Origin: Parelaphostrongylus tenuis
Lineage: Eukaryota; Nematoda; Chromadorea; Rhabditida; Metastrongylidae
Reading direction: 5' to 3'
Assembly: GCA_019055375.1 (NCBI GenBank)
Contig: JAHQIW010000287.1
Coordinates: 124,001 to 188,000 of the forward strand
DNA: 64,000 nt
Numbering within the stretch: the stretch's first letter is position 1; every line of letters starts with the position of its first letter. The notes under the pieces were generated by a model. That model did no database searches. It was not told the origin of the DNA and saw only the letters and a list, made by a program, of their open reading frames with translations. Made by a program: the position numbers and the translations under genes. Of the stretch, positions 43,050 to 54,029 are shown piece by piece.

Positions 43050-43330
43050 CTATTTAGCCGTTCCGAGGTGTTACTGATATTGTTCGTTGAATATTAGCGA
43101 AGAATACAACAATACAGTTAGTAATGCAGCTTGAATATACAATATTCGAGGTGGCTAACGTTTCAGCGGGTCGCCTTCGTCGTTAATGTTGCCATACTAT
43201 TCTCACGTCTATCTCCTAAACGTGGAAGAAAAAAAATTGCAATCTGCTCCTAGACAGACAAGAAAATCACTTCCTATCTGAATTTAATTCTGTGCGCTCG
43301 TAATATGATGTCATAGTGACGCCCAACGCA
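43050..43330 (-). repeat. Decayed Penelope-type 3' end with hammerhead relic
   Basis: CCGAGGTGTTACTGATATTG and GTGGCTAACGTTTCAGCGGG with TCGCCTTCGTCG (43153-43190) match the minus-strand PLE end. The core reads ACGAAGG and GAAA is kept. GCGCTCGTAATATGATGTCA further on resembles the PLE sequence just after the stop codon. It is from a different, older PLE subfamily. The GC-rich 43320-43480 may be its worn coding end. Confidence 0.5.
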
Positions 43331-43677
43331 GTGTTTACCCCTACCTTCCCCAACACTTCCCGGTGATGAATAACAGAAGTCCTGCTTAACGCTCCAGCCT
43401 GGCTCTCCTTGAGATTGCGAGGGGACGTGTGCGAGCGGTATCGGCGCCGTCTGTGAAGAAGATGGAATCCTCAAGCAGACGATAGATTCGAGAAGGCCAA
43501 TAAAATACTAGAAGTACTGGTGTTTGCACATTGAAAAGAAAGTATGATACGGATTAAATAAAGTGAAAGATGAAGAGTTAATGTAAAAATTTCCAGTTAC
43601 TCTACCAACAGTTACGACATTTCATTGTTATACAATCATGATAACGCGTTGTAGCGTAGAAAGAGTGGAGTGCAAAA

Positions 43678-43840
43678 CGAGCGTCAGTGGTGCAACGATT
43701 TAGCACATGCTTCCGGATAGTGTAAGATTTGCGTTCAAATCCCGGCTGACGCAAATGTTCTTGCACACCACTCTACGTCATTAGATTTATCGTAACATTA
43801 TGATATCGCAATAGGCGGTCAAATAAAATAATTTCCGATT
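43678..43840 (+). repeat. tRNA-headed SINE, family B, best copy
   Basis: A tRNA-like head with a 7-bp acceptor-like stem GCGTCAG/CTGACGC, A box TGGTGCAACGATTTAGCACA and B box GCGTTCAAATCCCGG. The body is CAAATGTTCTTGCACACCAC, then GCAATAGGCGGTCAAATAAA. The T stem has mismatches, so this is a retroposon head rather than a functional tRNA. Confidence 0.72.
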
Positions 43841-45550
43841 TACAATCATGCATGTTTTTTCTTGAAGTAATTAATGCTAACGAGAAAATTTGAAGATATA
43901 TGTTACACATTTGCTTCGAAACGTGCTTTAGAAAATTTGACACTTTTCTATTGTAATATTTAGATAGCTCATTATTACTTATTAATTGTGCTGCTTATTA
44001 GTTTTATGGAGTAGCTTGATCATAAATCTAGAAATTTACTGGAATCAGCAGTAAAATTTTCATTCATTTGAAGCATTTTTGTAACTTAATTTATACTAGT
44101 GTTTCGTTGCATTTGAGTTTGTTTCTAACAAACTTTTATCCCCAAAAATATCCAAAACCGAGTGAGTCTAGTGGTTAGACGAGCAGAGCTAAATTCAGTC
44201 ACAGACTATTATAGCTTCTTTCCAGTTTTTCATCTTAAATTAGGTGTCTGTTAGTCCTCTGTCACGTCAGGAAATGAGCGAGAATCAGATTGTCATTTCC
44301 AATTTTGTTTAGGTCATTACTCTTGAATTGATTCCCTCAGGACGCAATAATCTTTTTTCTTCTATTCCGTTTATTTTTATATGAGACTGAATGTTCTCAC
44401 AGATTTTTTGTCGTGCTATACTGGTCAAAGAAAATAAGTGCACTTGTCTGATATACTGAAGCCACTGCAAATCGATGTATAAGGTAGCTAGTTTTGTCAT
44501 TTACGAATGGGGTCAAATGCAAATCGCACCTCGCAAACAGTGGAAGCATTCTACTTTTTTACCATCTTTTTATTCCAGTTGTATACCAGTCCGAATGCTG
44601 CTCTTCCATTGATGGGTTGGTTTTCTTGTGCTATCACGGTTATTGAGAAATGCTCTGAATCGAACATTTCCGAATAGAAAGGTCTGCTGTCCAGCATCGA
44701 TATTTTCGACCCCTATGCTGAGCCCTGCCAATCTCAACGTCCTTCGCCTCACCCTCTGTTACTTCTTCGTCTTTTCTTCATAATAGACCTGAACTGAATG
44801 AGTTAAGATTTTAGATACCAATAGTAGGTCTTTGACAATCTGCTAGCATAAGGCACCACTATGACAGCGTGTTTGCTATGGAAAATTGTTAGCAGCATTC
44901 AGGATATATGTGAAATTAGAAGACACCTCTTTGAAGTGAACAATGATATCCATACTTCCTAAGTACTCCAACTGCCTACTGCATGTTTTTCAATTTGTTC
45001 TAATGGCCTCTTCATCTCCATGCTCAGTACAGATGTTTTTAAATAAGTTGAAATGTCCCATAAGCTTCTATGCCACATATTAGAGCTGTTTGTTAGAATT
45101 TTCGCTGTTTTTCAAATGTCACCAACACCTTCTGAGATTTGCGGGCTATCTATATATAAAGCCGTTTTCTCATCGCAGTCCCACAGGGATTTCTTTTCAT
45201 TGCGTTGTCGGCTTGATACTCTGTAAATGAGCCTTCATCCTATGGATAACGCAATTACCCCTACTTTGTCAAACCAGCTACTTTTCTTGTCATGTAATCG
45301 TTCATTCTTCCCCTGATATTAAATTTTCAGAAACTATTTTATATTTGTTCCTTTCAATTTCAGTTCTTATATCTTCGTATAGAATTCCGTTATAATCACC
45401 ACTAACGATTCTTCAGCTGAATTCCATGACTTTTGAGAAATTAAATCGTTTATGGCGTCCCATCGCTCGTGTACTTTTTGTTCAATTGTTCATTACATTC
45501 TTGGAGTTAACACATTTGCAAAAAATTGCATTGTTTTCAATCTACACTTT
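43841..45550. other. No gene recognised
   Basis: AT-rich. A tRNA-like GTGAGTCTAGTGGTTAGACG at 44161 is an isolated A box. Short opposed frames only. Confidence 0.5.
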
Positions 45551-45621
45551 TGAGATATGCCAAAGAATCATTTTTGAGCCACGCAAGTTAGCGGTCTGTT
45601 AAAGATGGACTGACTTATAGA

Positions 45622-45664
45622 GCTCGATATACGTGTTTCGATCTCACGATCTCGTCAGTCGCGC
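45622..45664 (-). ncRNA. Hammerhead motif (C4 left arm)
   Basis: Minus strand: helix I GCGCGA with TCGAGC (one mismatch), core CTGACGA, helix II GATC/GATC with loop GTGA, GAAA, helix III ACACGTAT (one pair lost), then A. The core is canonical but the helices are slightly worn. Confidence 0.62.
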
Positions 45665-45795
45665 AGTTACTCATTCTCATCTCTTGCTAATCTCTGTGGG
45701 TGCCCCTTCCTCACACTGAGCGTCAGCGACGACGCACGTTTCTGTGGAGGGATGGGACATCCACAGAGGTTAGCAAAAAACGAGAATGGATAACT

Positions 45796-45838
45796 GCCCG
45801 ACTGACAAGATCATATGATCGCAACACGTGTATCGGGC
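45796..45838 (+). ncRNA. Decayed hammerhead motif (C4 right arm)
   Basis: Helix I GCCCGA/TCGGGC and helix II GATC/GATC are intact. The core reads CTGACAA and GCAA, so it should be inactive. Confidence 0.5.
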
Positions 45839-45872
45839 TTCATGAGTCAGCCCATCTTTAACAGGCCACACT

Positions 45873-46457
45873 TTTCAGATTCGAAAAAAAAATCGTATCT
45901 CAGCTCATATAAAACTTTGTCCACTAAAATGCGAATCGCTTGAGTCCGCTGACTTTTACACAAAAAAGCAAAGCTTTGTATTAGTTCATCAATCCTAGAG
46001 CGACAAAACCTCAATTTTTGATGCTCCTTTGTTGTTGAAATAGTGTCTCGTCCATAACCCGACAGAATAATTAAATTTGCGATGAGTAAGACACTATTCT
46101 TTCACTTTACATTGCTTTCGACGAGATTCCTACCTTAACTCTCTTAAAAATACAATTTTCCTTCTGGAATGTTACGGTTTGCAGCCTCTTCTATAAACTT
46201 ACAAGTGCTAAGGCTTTGAAGTAATCGAGTCAAGGAAGAATCGCTGGCTGTTATCGGGAAAAACTAGTTTTGGTGTGACTAAGTTGAATGAGTTTCTCAT
46301 TTTACAGACTCACCTTATCCAACAACTATCACCAATTTCTCTTCGCCTTTGCCTTTCCACCTTCTTTTCGTGTTTCATTCATTTGATCTTTTACACATTC
46401 GCACATCTAAGCTCATTATGAACTATTTGTCCAATAGTGAATAACTTGAGGACACTT
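45873..46457. other. No gene recognised
   Basis: AT-rich, no repeat or frame recognised. Confidence 0.5.
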
Positions 46458-46834
46458 ATGGATACAGCGAGATTGCGGCGGTCGAACTTTGATCGTTCAT
46501 TTACCGTAGAGGAGGGAGAGCTGTCGTGTTCGAAGAAATCAGGTGAACCAATAAAAAGCGAATTTATTATCCTCAATTTGCTTGCAGGAATTTGCCTGAT
46601 ATTGTGATGCATAAGTACCTAATCCTATACATGCAAAGCTCAACCGAAGATGCTCGTTTTGCTCACTTATTAGAGATTTTGTGCAAAACATATTTTTTGC
46701 TGACACTACCCCCGCGTCTTTGTCGGCTAGATTTTCTTGCTAGGATAACAGTGACTTTATCTATCAACGAGCCACTGAAACCAAAAATGCATTCTTTTAT
46801 CGCTCCAACGCTACGAATAAAGTTGAACGAATGA
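46458..46834 (+). CDS. Candidate two-exon gene with 45-nt intron
   Basis: An ATG at 46458 opens a GC-richer frame, MDTARLRRSNFDRSFTVEEG and then ELSCSKKSG, up to an AATCAG|GTGAAC donor at 46542. A 45-nt intron ending TTTGCTTGCAG (46543-46587) is typical of nematodes. Exon 2 (46588-46834) is open in a frame reading NLPDIVMHKYLILYMQSSTE, then DARFAHLLEILCK, with stop 46832-46834. That frame joins the alternative exon 1 frame (GGRAVVFEEI), not the ATG frame, so exon structure is unresolved. No family is recognised. Confidence 0.35.
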
Positions 46835-48435
46835 ACAGTTTAAATTTTTTTATGTTGTAGTACGTCCTTTTTTTATTTGAGCGTCAATGGGAGTAGCTGT
46901 TTGCTCAGATGGCACCTTCTAAGTGCTGTATTGCTACAGAACAATGGGGCTTCATTTAAGTTTCACCAAATGGGACGACAAGAATAAAGCTTTTTGTAAA
47001 TGGTGGTTTCCTTCATAAACCTAGGCCCTTATTCCACTTTACTACTTATGTGCTTGCTGAAAACTTTCCCAGTTACGCGAGTTTATCTTATGATGGAAGG
47101 AAAAGTTCATCTATTCTGTTTTGCTTACACTCTATAACAAATCCACTGTAGTTTACAGCAGTTTACTAAAAATTGTTGTTTTTAGACAATTAAACTTTTA
47201 TCGAGATATCTATCGCTCGTTACTACTCCTTCAATTTTTTCACTAATGATCAGCAAATGATGGTAAAACGTAAGCATACATATATGATAATGTAATACCC
47301 TGCAAATATTAATGTTTAGATACAAGATTGTTAAATAAAACATGTAGAATTGCAAACATGAAATGTAGTAATGTTACAAGCAGGTGCAGATCAATACGAC
47401 GCTTGGTTTTTTTTTCATTTTTCTATTTCTTTTCCGGAATAGCAACTGCTCTATAATGGAAATTTGTCCCAACGTATAGTTTGAAATTTCTACAGTGTTT
47501 AGAAGAGAAAAGGGACCTACGAATGCAACTGACCAATTCCACTTACGAGCACGTTCGCCAATGGCTAGGTGGTCGTCTTCGAGAACGAGTGTGTTCTCGT
47601 GGAGACCACTTCAGAGGCTTCCATTTATTTTTTGTTCCTCTTATTAGATGGCGTGTCACGAATAAGTGGTAGAAGCGTCTGAAAATGTCGTAACACTCGT
47701 TTTCTCATATCGTACATGTCTAGAGGAGACGTCACTTGCTGGGAAATTGTTAGGGATATTCTAATTTTTGTTTGATTTACAATTTTTGCAGTTTTTAGTG
47801 AAATGTAACCATCTGATGGAAATATCAAAGTCACTTCAACGTTCGGCTATTTTCTCGCTGACATCATATCATTATTATTTTGCACCGCAATTGATTACTC
47901 AAGCTTAACCCTTTACCAACATGTGGCAAATGGTCACAGTCGTAATAATAATATATCTTAATAAATCTTGCAGCGGAAGTGGTTAGAAATGCTGAGCAAT
48001 GTAAATGTCGTCTCTGCTTCGACCCTGCTTAGACGACCAAGCATCAGAGCTCTCCGGGATGGGAAACTGGTGTTATAATAGTCTGAGAAAAGCTCACCTC
48101 AGATTGTTAGTATAGCTATGTCAGGATTCGAGAAGGAATCTGCACAACCATTACTCAATGACATTCATGTTGACGAGTAATATACAAGTAGATAACGAGT
48201 CCAAACGCGAACCTGAGAACCATTTTAGATAACACATCCAAAAGGAACATTTGAATAAAATATTGTTGAAATGTGCCTGATGCTAAAGCATATAACAGAA
48301 GAGAATTGAACAACTTCAAAGATGCCTAGTATAAAAATCAATGATTTGTCATGCGGTGATGATTCAATTACAACATAAAATTTTTGGGTTTTTTTTTCGA
48401 TATCCGAGAACAAATGAATATCCGATCCCATCGCT
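46835..48435. other. No secure gene; imperfect hairpin at 47569-47609
   Basis: A GC-rich block at 47500-47615 encodes EEKRDLRMQLTNSTYEHVRQ in one frame. It contains an imperfect hairpin with arms GTGGTCGTCTTCGAGAAC and GTTCTCGTGGAGACCAC. Otherwise AT-rich. Confidence 0.4.
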
Positions 48436-48439
48436 GGAC

Positions 48440-48900
48440 CAGAACTTTTCACAGGAGAGTAGTAATCATCCAGAAGCTCAAATCTCTGGCTACAGCGCGT
48501 CTAGCCTGTTTTTCAGAACACCCTTTCATGACGCTGTAAGATTCAAAATTGAATTATGATTCATAGGACCACGCGTCTAATTCTTATCGCGCTTATACTT
48601 CGCTGGACAAAAATCCTTCCTTGGAGTGCTAGTACTCTTCCAGTTGCACAATTCGTGAAGAACTCAAGAATGTGCTTGCTTTTTGGAAAAGCTCTTTTGA
48701 TAGCGCTGTGAGATAAAACAAACATTTGTGTTTTACACCTTACCGGACTGAGCTCTTTATTCAGACTTTCAGTATGCTTTCGATAGCATAACTGCCAATA
48801 ATTCCAACGCTATGCTTATTTTCTGGAAAGGCCGTTTTACTGTAGTGCAATAGAGAAAATAAGATCGAGTTTCACATATTGGCGCGCTTGTTACCGAGTA
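48440..48900 (-). repeat. Modular repeat array (family M), inverted
   Basis: Three units about 150-165 bp apart on the minus strand, marked by TTACAGCGTCATGAAAGG, CTCACAGCGCTATCAAAAGA and ACTACAGTAAAACGGCC. Confidence 0.55.
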
Positions 48901-49099
48901 ATCTACGGGCTGGGGCAGGGCGGCCGATCGATGGCCTAACGCGTTAGACATGTGGAGTGCACCTTGTTACTCAATTAGGATTTTTTTCTCCGCTATGAAA
49001 GAAACCTTAGATAAAACGATTGACTCTGCTACTACTACTCTACTCTCTACGATTTTCTCACACGCTCATATGCTTTTCGTGCCTCCGGCGTGTTATACG

Positions 49100-49340
49100 C
49101 ATGATAAAAATGAAGGCGCGCGCCGAGTGTGAATCATAATTTTTTTATGCTACAGCGTAGTGGAAGTGTCTTTTTGAAAAATGGCCAGATGGCATTGTAG
49201 CCAGAGATTCAAGCTTTCGAATGACTACTGACACTCCTATGAAAACTTCTTGTTCACCGAGAGGGATCGCTCCTTCATCTGTTCTCGAATAAAGGAAAAG
49301 AACCGGTTTTCTATGAAATATTCAAGAATCAGTGCTCTAT
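49100..49340 (+). repeat. Modular repeat unit (family M)
   Basis: TATGCTACAGCGTAGTGGAA, GTCTTTTTGAAAAATGG, AAGCTTTCGAATGACTACTG and TTCACCGAGAGGGATCG follow the family order. Confidence 0.55.
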
Positions 49341-49561
49341 TAAGCAAAAAACGGAATAGAAAATAAGCTCGTTTGATTTTACGGCTTTTTTCTTCGTCTC
49401 AAGTCGAATGACTATTGAAACTTTAAAAAAAAAATTGCAACGCGCTTTTTCTCAAGAGGTTGAGACAGGGCGAAAATAATAAGATGCTTTTGATTTTTTC
49501 ATTTTGCGATTTCCAGCCTAATTTTTTCATCCTTTATTACCGATTGCTGTGCTTTATTTTT

Positions 49562-49745
49562 TAGCACTTTATTTGATCCGTCATCATAGTATTCTTTTTC
49601 ACTGTGTAGATCCCAGTACTTCTAGCATTCGATTTGTCTTTCGTCTTGTAGAATGACGTAAAAGATAGACTTGGGGGTAGAGCTCGGCTCCACGCGCGCC
49701 ACGATGTGCGTTACAACCACTCGGCCGCGGCGCTCCCATAGCTAA
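49562..49745 (-). repeat. Dispersed repeat with tRNA-Leu/Ser-like head (family F)
   Basis: Second copy of the 19085-19345 repeat. The minus strand starts near GCGGCCGAGTGGTTGTAAC, then GCGCGTGGAGCCGAGCTC. Confidence 0.55.
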
Positions 49746-49837
49746 CATAAGCCTTGGCGATTAGTGTACTTATAGAATAATTTCTGTCTAGCCAAATTTA
49801 CTTAAATTTGAATAAGCATCAAAATTTTCTTCTCCAG

Positions 49838-49900
49838 GATCCAATGGAAGTGTTCGAAAAACTGGTCGTTATTCAGCAAGAGCGAGATCACAAAGACGAG
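49838..49900 (+). CDS. Candidate host exon, unknown protein
   Basis: The best splice context on the plus strand: acceptor TTTTCTTCTCCAG, donor GACGAG|GTAAGC. The 63 nt are open in phase 0/0 and read DPMEVFEKLVVIQQERD then HKDE, a charged helix-like peptide with codon composition unlike the AT-rich flanks. I do not recognise the family. It may belong with 54861-54967. Confidence 0.5.
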
Positions 49901-50760
49901 GTAAGCCCAAGTTCTTTTCTCCTCCTTTCAGCTTGCTATTTTCATGGTTTTTTTTAAGCATTTGTGACCTTAGTAATGCATTTATCACTTCTTGATTCTA
50001 AAGTCGTTTTGAAAACGATGAATGCCTTGCGTTTTTTCTATGAACATTTTGTGTACTTCATAGCATTTGATGTAATTGCCACTACATCAGGTATGTGACG
50101 GACTACTGTTGTTTAATGGTTTTTGATTATGTGATAAGTAATGCATTTCAGTTCACAATTTCTCCTGATCACTTTCAATCCAAAAAATGAATCGGGTTGG
50201 TTATTGTGGGGAAATACAAGAATGTATCTTACTCCATATCTACATATTTACATTGAAAAAATAAGTTTGCTTCTTTTCGGTTCTCTAATTGTCTTCATTG
50301 ATTTTGTTTTTCAAAAAACTTGCATGTGTACTTTAAAATATGGAGATGAATACGGACTGTAGATTGTGTACTACAGCTAGACGAGTTGAATTTTTGCAGT
50401 CAGTATGGTGATATTCTGTACTACGTCACAATTTTGTTTTTTTTTTATTTATCATCCGCTTGACAAAGCTAAGATTCTGCGAAATGATTCAATAATATTC
50501 TTCTTTTTTGTCAAAGTGAATGTGATGATGGTCACAGAATACTTCAGCGTTTTGTGAAATGTTTCCAATTCGCAGCTAATTTTCTGCTACTGTTGTTCTA
50601 CCCCGATGAAGGATCAGCAAATATGATAGTGAGCAATCACATTTGTGAAGTATCAAGCATATAAGACCTTTTGGCCCCTTTTTGGACCAACTCAAGGACT
50701 CAACATGAATATGGCATAATATTTTTTTAAACATGTATGCCCAGAAATGTATACTCAGAA
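49901..50760. other. No gene recognised
   Basis: AT-rich. The 73-codon frame 50141-50362 is Ile/Leu/Phe-rich and unsupported. Confidence 0.5.
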
Positions 50761-51060
50761 AGAGCGCATGTGGCGCAGTGGTTAGAGGTGCCCTGCGTCG
50801 CACACGAAGGTTCGATTTCGCGCTCATGGCTCACCAAGCCATCCATCCCTCCGGGGTCGATAAATTGGTACCAGACTGGTTTCAGACTTGTCTAGGGAGG
50901 ATAAGCAGCACTGACTCGGTTCAGCGGTAGGCCACCGCGAGTCATTGTAAAGGCCAAATGTGCATTCAATCACCTCAAACGAAGTTAAAAATTGAAGTCG
51001 AATGCATGGCGCATCTCTCAGGGATTGATCAACGCCGAGAGCTTTACCCTTTTTATAACC
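50761..51060 (+). repeat. tRNA-headed SINE, family A, best copy
   Basis: The tRNA-like head begins GAGCGCATGTGGCGCAGTGG and closes with CGCGCTC, giving a nearly perfect acceptor-like stem. The B box is AAGGTTCGATTTCGCGC. The body runs through ATCCATCCCTCCGGGGTCGA, TTGGTACCAGACTGG, GCAGCACTGACTCGGTTCAG, GCATTCAATCACCTCAAACG and GCATGGCGCATCTCTCAGGG to AACGCCGAGAGCTTTACCC. Length about 300 bp. It is the reference for the other copies. Confidence 0.9.
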
Positions 51061-52190
51061 AGAAAAGCATGGTGTGATTTTCGAACTCTCGAATTTTATT
51101 CACAATAATAATTATTGTACTGAGCAAGGCATGCAGGATCGTCTCTTTTGCATAATAGGAGGACTGAATCTGATTTTCATAGTTCTCTCCTGGCGAGTCT
51201 TGAAGCTTTCTCGCTTTAAAACTTTCTCTACAGGCTGAAAATTTTACAATTTCTCCTTCTTTCGTAAATTAAGCGTATTCTATAAACTTTTCAATCAGTC
51301 ACTTTAATCCAGTTTTTTGGTCGTAATAGTATTTCAATTCACAAAAAGGCTTTAGTTATGTTCCCTTTGGTTCTAGGTTTTGAATTGTCTTAGAAAGTTT
51401 CACTGATCAATGCTCTGAGTTGCAGACCTAATCGCCAAAACGCAGAGTAATTATCACCCTGCATTTTAAATATATTGAGAAGATTCCGTGATAAAACGAT
51501 CGCAAAACGGGTCATTTTTTCACAGTTGTTCATATATGACAAAATACAAATCTCATATTATGAATACAAGGTTTTTTGCTGTCAATGTGGAAATTATGCC
51601 ATTGCTTGGACAGATTTCATCTATTGGTTCTAGTAATCTTCAAAATTTTCTTAGACTCCGTCACCTAATGCTGTTGTTTGCACTCTTCAATCTCCAAAAT
51701 TTCTTGTCCACCATTAAGTGCCAATATTACGTTAGGCTTTTTGAGTTCTCACTTTCTGCTGCAATAGCGTTTTCAAGATGAACACAAAATCGGGGACGAT
51801 GCTGCCAGTATTTGTTCCTAAATCTGAAAGAAAATCTTCTAGGAAAGGCCATGCTAGGTAGAATGTCCTAATCATATTTGTCAAAGCACCCGTTCAAAGT
51901 TTTCTGTTGCTTTGGTCTTTATGCAGTAGTATCGGTTAGTTTGGACGTAATGAAGCTCAGGATGCCGCTATATTGATCATATGTCGCTTTGATGTCTCAA
52001 TGAGTAGTACTTCAAAGCACGGGAAATAATAATAGTCTGATGACGTGGTAGTGTTAGATGAAAGCCCTGGAGAAAAATTAAAATAAGGGAAAAACTCAAA
52101 ACTTGTGAAGTTCTCATCATCAGACCATGTAGCGTCACAACATTCTAAGCATGTGTTGCACAGTAGTTATGGAAGTTCCTGTTGCACTTC
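51061..52190. other. No gene recognised
   Basis: AT-rich. The 97-codon frame at 51488-51781 has no recognised motif and no good splice sites. Confidence 0.45.
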
Positions 52191-52194
52191 GTCG

Positions 52195-52395
52195 TTAATC
52201 CAACCAGCGATGTAGCTTCGTTTCCTCCAAGGTTGGACAATCCGTGACCGACTTGTCTGAAAAGACAACAGCATTGATTTTATATAATGATGTGCGCCGG
52301 CAAGTCATTGTATATGCTGGATATGCATTCAGTCGTCTAGTGGAGTTGAATGGTGGGTCATTCGCAAGGATTTAAACAACACTGAATGTTTTATC
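52195..52395 (+). repeat. SINE family A, decayed 3' two thirds
   Basis: GACCGACTTGTCTGAAAAG, GCAAGTCATTGTATATGC, ATATGCATTCAGTCGTC and TTTATCCTTC follow family A order. The head is unrecognisable. Confidence 0.5.
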
Positions 52396-53230
52396 CTTCG
52401 ATCTACGATATTTGATTGTTGGCGTAGAGCGAGACTGTTCTCAGTCGTTCTGTGTCATCTTATCACCTAACATTTGAAAGTGACAAAAACGCTCTTTTGA
52501 TAACATCTGATCTATCCATGTTGAATTTTCCATAGGAGACAAAATACTCGATTTTTTGCTAAAACCCGGCAAAACTTTTTTAACTCGGTCGGTGCGGTAT
52601 CTGTTCTATCGCGTGACACAATTCGCAAGAGGCGCTCTATGTTCGTTACTCAGTATAAGTGTTTTTCCCGTTTTATGAAAACAAATTATTTTTTTTGTGT
52701 GATTCTGGTACATTGAAATCTTTTCTACGTGTTCATATGCTTTAGTAGATATATAACTCTTATGTGCTTGGAAAACTTGCGAAAAAAGTCGATCTTACAA
52801 CGCTATATGAAGACATTTCAGAAATCAAACTGAGTTTTAGAAATGTTAGGATTTATGCTGTTTAATATTCACCAAACTTTCTATGGATAGTCATCTAAGG
52901 ACTCTGAACCAGTGAAGAATGCGCTCCACGTTTGAAAAGTAACCTTGTTTTTATAAAGGCCTTTTAAAAGACATCGAATGCTGAAATTGCCAGGATTTGA
53001 GTCTGAATAATTACTAAAAGCGTAGGAGAGAGGCTATAGAAGCAGTCTATGAAACTAAGTATCTAAGGAGGCGTACGCCGTCCCGAATGGGTTCACCTAC
53101 AACATACGTTCCATCAAAACGTTACAATGAAATGAGTATTGATTAGATATTCATAATCTAATTCACTGCAGAGAGGTCGACTGTTGGTTACTGCAATGTT
53201 CGAGAATTTTGTTGCCTGACATGCGGTGAT
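52396..53230. other. Probable worn family M repeat; no gene
   Basis: Motifs such as GCTCTTTTGATAACATCTGA, and later CTTTTATAAAGGCCTTTTAA, suggest inverted family M units. No coding sequence is recognised. Confidence 0.35.
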
Positions 53231-53234
53231 CTGA

Positions 53235-53385
53235 AATAATTTGTCGTCGAATCTTTTATACGTAGGAGGTATACCCCCCGCCAAGGGATTGACTGGATCA
53301 AAGGACATCATGGTACTGATGAGGCTTTACACCGGAACAAGCACCCATCACTGTATAAGTGCCATATCAAACAGGCTTTATAAAG
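53235..53385 (+). repeat. Dispersed coding-like repeat (family G), copy 1
   Basis: Matches 56635-56770: GTCGAATCTTTTATACGTAG, CCAAGGGATTGACTGGATCA, CACCCATCACTGTATAAGTG. One frame reads RQGIDWIKGHHGTDEA, and the other copy reads PRGIDWTKRHRATNET, so the shared ancestor was probably coding. The family is unknown. Confidence 0.5.
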
Positions 53386-53406
53386 AGTTCAAGAAATGTT
53401 ATCAGA

Positions 53407-53643
53407 TTATCCCTTTGAGGGTTTGCGTTGGAAAGTAGGCAGCGTCGCGCCGTCGCTTGCGCGCCACTTGTAGAACGCGGCATCTGCGTCTCTGTGTGGG
53501 AATGTTATGCTGTCTGCGTCTGCGTCTGCGCTCCCACCAACGTCTTCATTCTCACGATATTGGACACCGCTATTACAGTAGCTGAATGAGATCACGAAAA
53601 AAACTGAGAGTGAGAAAAAGAGCAGAGAGTACGCCCTAAGCAT
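53407..53643 (-). CDS. Candidate small secreted protein ORF
   Basis: From the minus-strand ATG at 53643 the frame encodes 78 residues and begins MLRAYSLLFFSLSVFFVISF, then SYCNSG. That is a convincing signal peptide: one Arg, then a run of Leu/Phe/Ser/Val, ending SYC. The mature part is acidic, with an ADADADS run encoded by GCAGAC hexanucleotides and a basic tail ending RKPSKG. A CTACCCAG site 13 bases before the ATG could accept a spliced leader. A TTTCTCACTCTCAG inside the signal sequence is acceptor-like, an alternative reading. No family is recognised and chance is possible. Confidence 0.35.
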   Translation of the reverse strand: MLRAYSLLFFSLSVFFVISFSYCNSGVQYRENEDVGGSADADADSITFPHRDADAAFYKWRASDGATLPTFQRKPSKG

Positions 53644-54029
53644 GGACAACCAGTTCCTGGGTAGCAGCCAGAGGCTTTAACGCGAAGAATATGATAAGAA
53701 TATGCGAAAACATTTGCAGAACAAGGCTTGTTTGGTAAAAATGATTTTGCAGATTGCAATACAGTGTCATTCTAACAACTTTACTCGAGAACTTTTTGAG
53801 CAATCTCAAATATGAACATTATACCTTGCTGCAATCTTTGTTATTTGATGTGCTCTACTTACTCTTTTTAGTCCACTATGCTTCGAAATAATTTCCTGTA
53901 CCTCGTGCATTTCTCACCTCTACGAATGACTTCAATTAGACCACGTTTAGGCGGCTTTGGTAGGCCCACTAGTACAAGTCCCTTCTTCCCTCCCTCCTTT
54001 CCTCCCACCTCCCTAACGGATACACCAAT

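Larger units (their letters stand above)
45553..45872. mobile_element. Hairpin element C4 with two hammerhead motifs
   Basis: Compact form: arms 45575-45740 and 45745-45870 are inverted, with little spacer. Modules GAGCCACGCAAGTTAGCGGT, CTGACTTATAGAGC, hammerhead, TCTCTGTGGGTGCCCC. It is the shortest full copy and may approximate the basic unit. Confidence 0.75.
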
